From Gremmenia infestans (taxonomy: Eukaryota > Ascomycota > Leotiomycetes > Helotiales > Hamatocanthoscyphaceae): a stretch of DNA of 64,000 nt. Positions within the stretch are counted from its first letter, which is position 1. Every line of letters begins with the position of its first letter. The position numbers were made by a program, and so were the translations under genes. Shown here one piece after another: positions 55,121 through 64,000 of this stretch. The DNA lies in contig JAFEVB010000042.1 of the NCBI GenBank assembly GCA_032629725.1, positions 96,475 to 160,474 on the forward strand. Reading direction: 5' to 3'. Under the pieces are notes generated by a model, which did not search any database, was not told the DNA's origin, and was given only the letters and a program-made list of their open reading frames with translations.

Positions 55121-57753
55121 TAGCTAACCGAGCCCCTTTTAGTAAGAGTACATTAGCAATCTATAGTCTAAGAGAATTATTATATCGCAAATCAGATATT
55201 TCTATAATTAAACTTTATAAATTATATGTTTTTTAGATAATTAGTTGATATAATTACTTTCCTATTTAAATCCTGTTTATTATATCGGGTTAAGACAAGC
55301 CGGGCGGAGTATATATTATAGGGCGAATATAAAGTATATAGAGCAAAAGCCTAATTTAATATAAGAAGAATTAACTAAGAAGAGAAAAAAAGCTTCTCTT
55401 ATTAGAACTTATTAAAAGAGGTTTTCTAGCTTCTAAAGAAAGCAAGATTGCTATTATATTATATATATAAAGTTATATATATAAGTATTATATATTAGTA
55501 AAAATTTTTCCTATCGTAAAATAAGCGAATAATTTTCTTTGCTAAAGACGCTAATAGCTTGTCTTTTGCCCCGGCTTGGCGCTAGTCTAGCCTTAATATA
55601 TCCTCTTTTATAACTTAAGCAACTATAGTTCTAAGCTAGTATTAATATAGTACTATTCTAGTAACTATAGCTTCTATTCTTATTAAAATTTAGAAAAAGC
55701 TTTACTAAATTTTTATTATAAGTAAAACGTTTTTTGCGATTAGAGAAAGTTTCTATTTATATTTATTAGTACTATAGATTTAGATTATTCTAATAAGAAG
55801 GTTATAGAAAAGCTAGTTAATTATAGTATTATAGCATTCTTATAGGAGTATAAAAGGATCTCTCTCTCCTTTCTAATTTTAATAGCTAAATAGTTTAATT
55901 TATACTTTATTATATAGACCTCTTATTATAGAGGTAGAGGTAGTAGATAGAGACAGGTAGTTAATATTCGGATCATTTTAATATAGAGGTTGCAGAAAAG
56001 CTTAATAATTATAGTATTATGATATTATTTTCACTTATAGATCTATATTACTATTAGGCTTTTATCTGCTATTATCTTTATATTTATATTTATTTAGTTA
56101 ATTATATAGTGGATTTTAAGATTATTATTACTATAGTCTTATAGTAAAATTATTCTCTTATTATTATAAATCTATAGTATCTTTAGTATCTTTTTCTACT
56201 TAGATATTATTATCTATTTACACCTCTTTATTCTTCTACTAAGCTATACTTTTAAAGTATTTATAAAATATATTAAAAGAAGCATCTAGAGGATATTTAT
56301 ATCCCTCTTAATACTTTTCTCTTAACTACTCTCCGCTCTTTTAGTATTAGAGTATTTAATTATTTTACCGATTTAATATATAGGACCTTAAGTAACTTAA
56401 AAATCTACTATAGAAAGTATAGGTATATATAGTAAAGAAAGGATTAGGAAATTCGAAATTGCTATAAAGCTTTTATACTTTCTATAGAAGATAGTATATA
56501 GTACTATAGAAAAAACTACTAGAGCGTTCTAAAATAGATAGGATTATAGAATACTTCTAACTATCTATTTATTCTAATAATTTTCCTAGTATTTTACTTT
56601 TATATAAAATAAATAAATATTAAAATTAGAATATCTACTATTAATTATATATTACTATTAACTATAGTAATATGTTTATTCTCTTATACTATAAATAGAA
56701 ATAAGTAGTTAATTAAGAGAGGCACTATATGCAACCTAGTATATATTTTCTGCTTAGAAATATATAGTATTTAAAAGTAAATAAGTTAGCTATCTAAAAT
56801 AGATAGGCGCCTATATTCTTCTCCTTTCTATAAAGTTCTTAAAGAGCTATAGTAAACTTCTCTTCTATTTCTGCGGGCATATATATATATATAGGGCCTT
56901 ATAAATATTATATCTAGTAACTCTCTTTTATTATATAGTTCGCTTAATTATTAAAATCGTTAGGTATTCTATCTCTATATAGTTAAATCCACGCATCCTT
57001 TATAATTATATAGAACTATAGTTATAGTATCCCTTTTATTATTATTATCTGCTTAAACCTTTTATAATAGAGTATTTAATTAGGTCTTAGGCTCTTAGAC
57101 TCTTTAATATAGGGTATTAATAGGTTTTCTATTCCTCTTTATAATCCTTCTTAGAGAAAGCTTCTAAGGTATTTACGCTTTTGCTTTATTCCGACTATAC
57201 TATTTTATTAGTATTTTAGATAGAGTTATATCTAACTTCTTAAGGGTTAAAGTTGCCTAGATCCTAATAGCTTTATGATATAGTATTGCTCTTATTATTA
57301 CTTTAGCACCTCTATATATATATAGCGTAGCTATATAAGCATACTAATTATTCTATATAATAGATATAATAAGAATATCTATATATGCCCGGAGGTCTTA
57401 GATAGGATTTCGAGATATCTATTAACTGCAGGACCTTTATATATACCTAGTAAGTTATTTAGACCTTGTTATTACTATCCTCTAGTATAGAAAAGACTAA
57501 CTATAGAACCTTTATATATATCTAACTATTTTCCTCTCTATCTTTTCTACTTAATACCTAGCTGCTTTATAGCTACCTTCTATAAGATTAACCACCCTTA
57601 GTATTAGTATTACTAGTTAATATCTGTAATTACTTCTATACTATATAGAAGATATAATACTAGTTAATATTACTTATTATTTATAGTAGTATTAACTAGT
57701 AAAAAAGGTACGCCTTTTTACTAACTAAGCTATATAAGATTATATAATAATAA

Positions 57754-57837
57754 CTATCCGTTCTACTATCCATTCTACTATCTATTCTACTATCCGTTCT
57801 ACTATCCGTTCTACTATCTGCTATCCTTTATAATCCG
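57754..57837 (-). repeat. 12-bp minisatellite, short array A
   Basis: About seven units of CTATCCGTTCTA type (variants CTATCCATTCTA, CTATCTATTCTA). The reverse complement matches the unit of the large array at 60741, about 10 of 12 bases, so the two arrays are related and inverted. Confidence 0.8.
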
Positions 57838-58599
57838 CTCTTATCTTAGGCATCTCGACTAGCCTTAATATCTGATTTTTAGAGCTAATATAGTCTAACT
57901 ATACTTCTTATATAGTTAGTTAATTGCATTTTTAATTATAACTATAGAATATTATTTCTGCATCTAAGAAAAGAACTAATTCTATTACTAATTAGCAAAT
58001 ATATTATTTAAGAAAAGAGAATATCTAATACTATAACTCTAGGCCGCGGTTATAGGAGTTTCGCTAATTAGAAAGGTTATACTTTTACTCTTTAAAGCTA
58101 GTCTTTATCTATATATGCTTTTTCTCTATTTATAAATATTTATCTTATACTAATGCCTTTAAGCTTAAGAATCTATACTTTTTGCTTTACTTATAGTTTA
58201 AGAGGAAAACGATTTATAAGCTACTTATAATCTTTAACTTCGGTTTTAATAATATAGCTCTTTTTAAATTAGTATTATATTCTTAATTCACTTATAACTT
58301 AGACGCTACAGCGCGCCTAATTATAGTAGATAGGCCTTAGCCTTAACTTTTTCAATTTATTAAGATTAGTAAAAGCGTCTGCTATATTATATTATAGCGC
58401 TCTAAGACGGATCTCTTAGTTATAAGCAAGTTGCTTAATCTAAGCTAGAATAGATTTAGCACTCTAGCCTAATTACTTATAGTTTCTAGCTTATTAAGCT
58501 ATAGAGAATCAAAGTTAGTAAAAGCATATAACTATTAGAATAACGATATACCCTTTTCTAGATTAAGCTGCATCGCTTATTATTAAGCTTATTAATATT

Positions 58600-59195
58600 T
58601 AACTCGACGGCTTAAAACGTATACTATTCTAGAAATAGGCTCTTTTATAGTTAGTAACTTATTAGTTATTATAGTGCTTAAGTAGATAGGAGGTACTATT
58701 CTAGAAATAGGCTCTTTATAGTAGTAACTCGTTAGTTATTATAGTGCTTAAGTAGATAGAAGGTACTATTCTAGAAATAGGCTCTTTATAGTTAGTATAC
58801 TTATTAGCTATTATTAGTGTACTTAAGTAGATAGAAGGTTCTATTTATCGTCATTTAACTTAATAGCTTAAAATATATACTATTCTAGAATAGGCTCTTT
58901 ATAGTCGGCAACTTATTAGCTATTATAGTGCTTAAGTAGATAGAAGATTCTATTTATTATTATTTAACTTAATAGCTTAAAACATATACTATTCTAGGAA
59001 TAGGCTCTTTATAGTTGGCAACTTATTAGCTATTATAGTGCTTAAGTAGATAGAAGGTTCTATTTATTATTATTTAACTTAATAGCTTAAAACATATACT
59101 ATTCTAGGAATAGGCTCTTTATAGTCGCGACTTATTAGCTATTATAGTACTTGAGTAGATAGGAGGTTCTATTTATTATTATTTAATACTTTATC
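58600..59195 (+). repeat. Tandem array with 70-bp and 110-bp periods
   Basis: TACTATTCTAG starts six copies, at 58622, 58694, 58764, 58878, 58987 and 59097 (spacings 72, 70, 114, 109, 110). Each has GGCTCTTTATAG and AGTGCTTAAGTAGATAG-like words (the fourth spacing region is altered). The longer period adds an AT-rich spacer containing TTAACTTAATAGCTTAAAA. Confidence 0.85.
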
Positions 59196-59647
59196 TACTT
59201 TAAGATATCTCTTTAGAATATACTATACTTATTATTTAATAGTAGAAAGTAAGCAAGGTGGTATTATAATACTATTATAGATATTAGAAGATGATTAGAA
59301 GGAGACGAAAGATCCCTCTCTATTCTAGCATATTATACAAGTCCTATAAGCTAGTTATAGAGCAAGTTTTTTGCTAGGACGTCTAACTCCAACTTCTACT
59401 AGTAATACTAAGCTTTTATAAATTAGTTAAAATTTTACTAAAGGCGGGATTATTAGCTTTACGATAGGCACTATTTCCTTCGCTTTACCTTTTTAATTTC
59501 TCTAGCTTTAGAATCCTATACTATAAAGTTAATAATAGCTAGATTAAAAAGCAGTTAAATCTAAATCTTTCTACTTAACCTAGAACTAGTAACTGCTATA
59601 TCTTTATATATAGCTGCTATACTAATATCTGCCGCTGTTTTATTAAG

Positions 59648-59820
59648 TTAGCTTAATATCTAAGCAGTGTATTATTTAGAGGTCTTAATATATCTTAATA
59701 GGCCTAAGGTCTTTATTAAACTATAAGTTCTATATTAGCTTAATATCTAAGGCAGCATATTATTTAGAGGTCTTAATATATCTTAATAGGTCTAAGATCT
59801 TATTAAACTATAAGTTCTAG
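59648..59820 (+). repeat. Direct duplication, period 86 bp
   Basis: TTAGCTTAATATCTAAG through AAACTATAAGTTCTA occurs twice in tandem. Differences between the copies include C/T and G/A changes (GGCCTAAGGTCTT against GGTCTAAGATCTT), as RIP would produce, plus one or two single-base indels. Confidence 0.8.
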
Positions 59821-60740
59821 TTTGTACTAATAGTATAAATATATAGAAAAGCGGCGGGGAGAAGCAAAATAGCACCTTTAGAGTTATAAAAGATAAAATA
59901 TAATCTCTTTTTATTCTAATAGTCGAGATCTAAGAAAATAGATAATAGATAATTAATAAGACTATCTAAATGCTTTTTAGCAAGTGATATAATAGACCTG
60001 ATTTTAATACTATCTAAAAATAAACATTCTTAAGATATAAAGGTTAACTATAGAATTAGTACTTATAATCTTAAATATGTTTATTAACTAAGAATATACT
60101 TAATAATATAACTATATATTAATCGACTATAAATACTCTTAATAATATAACTAGTATTTAAGACAGCTAGATCTATAATAGCAGATAGCGAGCTATTATC
60201 TTTATCTTACTAATCTATTCTATTTTATTTAATAATATAATAGCGGTTTAATCTTTCTTAGCTATATTTATATAGTATACTTTATATCTCTAATCCTTTT
60301 TCTAACTTTCTTATACTTGAATTAAAAATATATCTTAGTATTCCGTAGTTGTTATAGTCTTTAAAAATATAGCAGACCTTTTAATTATTCCGAAAACATT
60401 TATAATCTTACTTTTTTAATTCTAATAATTAAAAAATATGCTTTTAAATCCTAATATAATATTAGTTCTTATAATTATATTCCAGATCCTCTTATAGAAG
60501 TCGGTTTCCTCTATAGGATTCTTATTACTACCTTTATAAAAAGTATAGTATAGTAATAGCCTACTATTTAATATAGCATATTATAAGAAAGTCTTTACTA
60601 AATATATTATATATATCTGCAACTAGTTATATAAAGAGTGCGTATAGAACTATAATTATAATACTAGAGTATAAGTTATACTTTTTCTAAACTCTAGCCT
60701 ACTTAATAGCAACTGCAAATAAGCTGCCCCTTTTGCTTCT

Positions 60741-61292
60741 TATATAGAATAGATTAGAAAGTAGATTAGAGAATAGAATATAAAGCGGATTGCAGAACAG
60801 ATTAGAGGCTGGATTATAGAATAGAGTGCAGAATAGATTATAGAACGGATTATAGAATAGAGTATAAAGCGGATTATAAAACGGATTAGAAGGTAGATTA
60901 TAGAATAGAGTATAGAACGGATTATAGAATAAAATATAAAGCGGATTATAGAACGGATTAAAGGGTAGATTTTAGAACGGATTAAAGAGTGGATTATAGA
61001 ATAGAGTATAGAACGGATTATAGAATAAAGTGCAAAGCGGATTATAGAACGGATTAAAGGGTAGATTATAAAATAGAGTATAGAGCGGATTATAGAACAG
61101 ATTAGAAGCTGGATTAAAAGATAGAGTATAGAATAGAGTATAAAATAGAATATAAAGCGGATTGCAAGATAGAGTATAGAATAGATTAGAGGCTAGATTA
61201 TAAAGCGGATTAGAGAACGGATTAGAGAACGGATTAGAGGACGGATTAGAAAGTAGAGTATAAAATAAAGTATAGAATAGATTATAGAATAG
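60741..61292 (+). repeat. 12-bp minisatellite, main array (46 units)
   Basis: 552 nt divide exactly into 46 units of 12 bp, with typical units ATTATAGAACGG, AGTATAGAATAG and ATTAGAGAACGG. No insertion or deletion disturbs the period over the whole length. Units that still contain GC-rich forms (ATTGCAGAACAG, AGTGCAGAATAG, AGTGCAAAGCGG) coexist with TA forms, so the ancestral unit was probably less AT-rich and then RIP-mutated. Confidence 0.92.
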
Positions 61293-62712
61293 ATTATAGT
61301 CTTAGTTTTCTAAAGATAAAACTTTAAAAACTGCTTGCTAGAATACTTCTATCTAAATATTTATAGAAATATAGCTTATTATAATAGTTTATCTTTATAA
61401 TCCTTATAAAATAGTTATTTCTTTATTTATATCTAACTATCTTCTTAATACCTTAATATATTATATAGATCTAAATTAAACTTCTATCTTAATAAAAATA
61501 ATATTATATAATTATAAACTATCTTTTAATATCTCTATTACTTTCTATAATTATATATATCTTAGTTAATATACTAATCTTATAAAAGTCCTAATCCTAT
61601 TTTATTATAGCGCTTATTAAGCTATTCTGATTCTTAATCTCGCGTTTTTTAATATCTCTAACCTTATTATATCTACTTTAAAGTTTTAATAAGTTAATTT
61701 ATAAGTCTTAAGAAATTCCGGCTACTTTATATCCTTTATACTAATATCTTCCGGGTTTATTTTAACTATAGTATCTTAAGATAGTAAAGCACTAATACTA
61801 ACTAAAAACTTATTCTATAGACCTAATTCCTCTACTAGCTTAGTTGCTAGAAGAACGTATATGCTTTAATAAAAGAAAAACTAAATAGTTATTAGTTTTT
61901 TAGGTAGAGTATCTTATACTACTAGAACCAACTTCTTTTATATATATTATTTTTGCTTATTATATCTTAAGAAAAGTAGTAATCCGCTTAAATAAAACCT
62001 TTTAGTAGAGAGGTAAAGAAAGGTAAGATATATTAATATTACTCTACTATAATATAATAGTATTAATATTATAGCAGATATTTATCTAGAAGTTAACTTT
62101 GCCTCTTTATTATCTTTACTATTATTTTATATATTTATTATTTTAGTATTCTTATCCGCTTTCTTCTTAATCTTATCTATTTGCTTTTTTATCTCTACTA
62201 ACTACTTTAGCTTCTACTTTTTCTATATTACTATCTACTATCTACTAATAGTATTAAAGGCAGCCTTTAGCTAGACTTCTGTCTTATTTTTCTACTTTTT
62301 ATCTCTATACTTCTATCTAAGTGGTTTATATAGAGCCTAACTAACTTTTACCGCCTGCTTAAATAAAATCTTTCTTTTTCTAAACTAACCTCCTAAAGCT
62401 TATATATATTTTTCTTAAATAGTAACTATAAAATCTTTATAGCTAATAACTTTAAATATTACGTTTTTAAGATCCTTCCAGTCCGCCGAGTCTTAATCGG
62501 TTCGCCGAATATTATACTAGTATAAGAAGTTATAGTACTTAAAGTTTATAAGCTATACTTTATATATATAAATATTATCTCTTTTCTATTTAAAGCCGGA
62601 TAGCTAGTTTTCTTCAAGTAATTTATATTAGTATTACTTTAAATTATACTAAAATAAAACTTACTTAAAGCTATAATACTACTAATTTATTAATAATTAT
62701 AGAAATAAAGCA

Positions 62713-62842
62713 AGGTTCTTAGTATTATAAAGATAGATATGCTTGAAATAAGAAGATAGCTATCTTAAAAGTATAAAGGTTCTTAGCGTTATAAGAATAG
62801 ATATGCTTAGGATAAAAAGATAGTTATATTAAAAGTATAAGA
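62713..62842 (+). repeat. Direct duplication, period 65 bp
   Basis: GGTTCTTAGTATTATAA...AGTATAAA at 62713 is followed directly by GGTTCTTAGCGTTATAA...AGTATAAG at 62778. The copies differ by scattered substitutions. Confidence 0.75.
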
Positions 62843-63078
62843 TAGATATAGATTAAGGTTATTAGTAGCTTAAGATAAAAGATAGCAAGCTGCTAGAGTT
62901 ATAAAAGTGGTAGAGGTTTAGACGCGAAAGCTATTAATATATATCGAGCGAAAAAGTAAATAAAAAGTAGTACTTAAAGTGAATAATATTATCTATCTTT
63001 AAAGTAAATAATATTACCTATCTTTCTTTAATCTATTAATATAATAAACTAAATTTATATTCTTATCTATCTACCCCG

Positions 63079-63150
63079 CTATCCACTCTACTATCCGCTC
63101 TAGTATCCGCTTTAGCATCCGCTTTATTATCTACTCTATTATCTATTTAT
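63079..63150 (-). repeat. 12-bp minisatellite, short array B
   Basis: Six units: CTATCCACTCTA, CTATCCGCTCTA, GTATCCGCTTTA, GCATCCGCTTTA, TTATCTACTCTA, TTATCTATTTAT. They have the same orientation as array A and are inverted relative to the main array. Confidence 0.78.
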
Positions 63151-64000
63151 TTATTTACTAGCCGACCTAATACTATAGCCTGATCCACTAGCGCCGGCTG
63201 TTTTATAAATTTATATTTTATTAGCTTTATCTACTAATCTTTAAGGTTTTCTACTAAACCTTTAGATATTCCTTTATTTAAACCTTTTCTACTTTATTAT
63301 AAATTTATATTCTTTCTACTATCTATTATATTAATAATTCTTATATTACTAGTAAGCTTTAAGTATTTAGTATATCGTCTGCAAATTCACTCTCTAAACT
63401 CTAGTTAGAGAATACGGATAAACCTTAGTCGGAGAATATAGCTAATTCTTAGAGCTTTAGATAATATATACTCTCTATTATATTCTTCTTTGCCTTTTTT
63501 ATTATAGTGCCCTAGAGAATTTTATTATTAATAATTATAATTAGCTACAAATCCCTTTCTATAAGTTAGTACTTTAATAGAAATACTAATTAGATCTTTT
63601 GTCTTAAGACTTACTTTTTCTAAGTTCTTTTATCTTAAACTTATAATTAAGCTATATATAAATAGTAGTAGTTTTAAGCAGAAGCCTTTTAGATTAGATA
63701 GTATAATATTTAGTTCTCTACTTTAATCTTAGTTCGAATTCTTTCTAAAGAAATATTAGAATATTATATATCTTAATAATAAAAAGCTTTAGAAATAGTT
63801 TAAGAATAGTTTTAGTATTACTTTTAATAAGAATAAGATATTTAAGCTAGGCTATCGTTTGCTTTCTGTGTTTTCTACTACTAAGTATATATAGATAGTT
63901 ATAATACCTAGCTTCTATAATATATTTAGTATTTTATATAATACTTTAAATAAAGATAACTTTCTTATTATTACTTTCTATTTTTAATTCTCTCCTTTAG

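Larger units (their letters stand above)
55121..64000. repeat. Extremely AT-rich, RIP-like repeat block
   Basis: From about 55121 to the end the sequence is dominated by TA, AT and TTA/TAA words, and no long open frame occurs on either strand. As a sample, the 60 nt at 55201-55260 contain only 7 G or C. CA and TG dinucleotides are rare relative to TA, as expected after C-to-T mutation at CpA on both strands (RIP). Relic words such as GTCCGCCGAGTC near 62480 suggest mutated transposon DNA, but no transposase, reverse transcriptase or LTR can be read. Several tandem arrays are embedded and listed separately. Confidence 0.85.

Noticed and set aside
55121..64000. CRISPR-like or centromeric array interpretation of the repeats
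   Set aside because: Repeats lack unique spacers, and a eukaryotic genome is clear; centromere identity cannot be judged from sequence alone.

Overview
The window is nuclear DNA of a filamentous ascomycete (Pezizomycotina). The evidence is short spliceosomal introns (43-116 nt, mostly GT-AG with CTAAC/CTGAC-type branch sites), single-copy fungal housekeeping genes (BMS1, ESF1, the DIM1/DIB1 U5 snRNP protein, a mitochondrial dehydrogenase kinase), fungus-specific families, and an AT-rich terminal block whose C-to-T pattern looks like repeat-induced point mutation (RIP). Placement in Leotiomycetes is only a guess from protein feel. All gene models are hand-spliced from the sequence; each intron-containing model named as intact closes to a whole number of codons.

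Layout. 0-8 kb: a Rad5/ULS1-like SNF2-RING translocase (one in-frame TAA) facing the rRNA-processing gene ESF1. 9-17 kb: an accessory stretch with a secreted SGNH hydrolase, an acyl-CoA oxidase-like gene with a damaged 5' half, an amidase C-terminal relic, a LigB-type extradiol dioxygenase relic, and an intact Old Yellow Enzyme. This looks like a decaying catabolic neighbourhood. 18-25 kb: a GPI-anchored Cys-rich protein, a decayed isoamyl-acetate-hydrolase-like esterase not seen as one open frame, a small acidic protein, and a secreted single-pass membrane protein. 26-35 kb: a 1292-residue coiled-coil/disordered protein, a 16-finger C2H2 protein, and a quinone-oxidoreductase-like MDR enzyme. 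35-47 kb: BMS1, a 72-residue Pbi2-type protease inhibitor in four exons, a PDK/BCKDK-type kinase, a GH71 alpha-1,3-glucanase without visible signal peptide, and DIM1. 47-52 kb: a Ure2-like GST, an SDR, a long GC-rich inverted repeat, and a beta-carbonic anhydrase.

From 52 kb the DNA becomes repeat-like. A two-zinc-knuckle/coiled-coil gene is broken by six in-frame TAG/TAA codons, all explicable as CAG/CAA changes, and a G-run frameshift. A fragment resembling the end of a NACHT/ankyrin protein follows, and 55.1-64 kb is gene-free, extremely AT-rich DNA. That block carries several tandem arrays, including a strictly 12-bp minisatellite present at three sites in both orientations.

No operon-like system is evident. 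Ribosome biogenesis is represented twice (ESF1, BMS1), but the genes lie about 30 kb apart. The most interesting material is the graveyard of catabolic genes at 11-21 kb, the novel two-knuckle gene family at 52-53 kb, and the 12-bp repeats in the RIP block.
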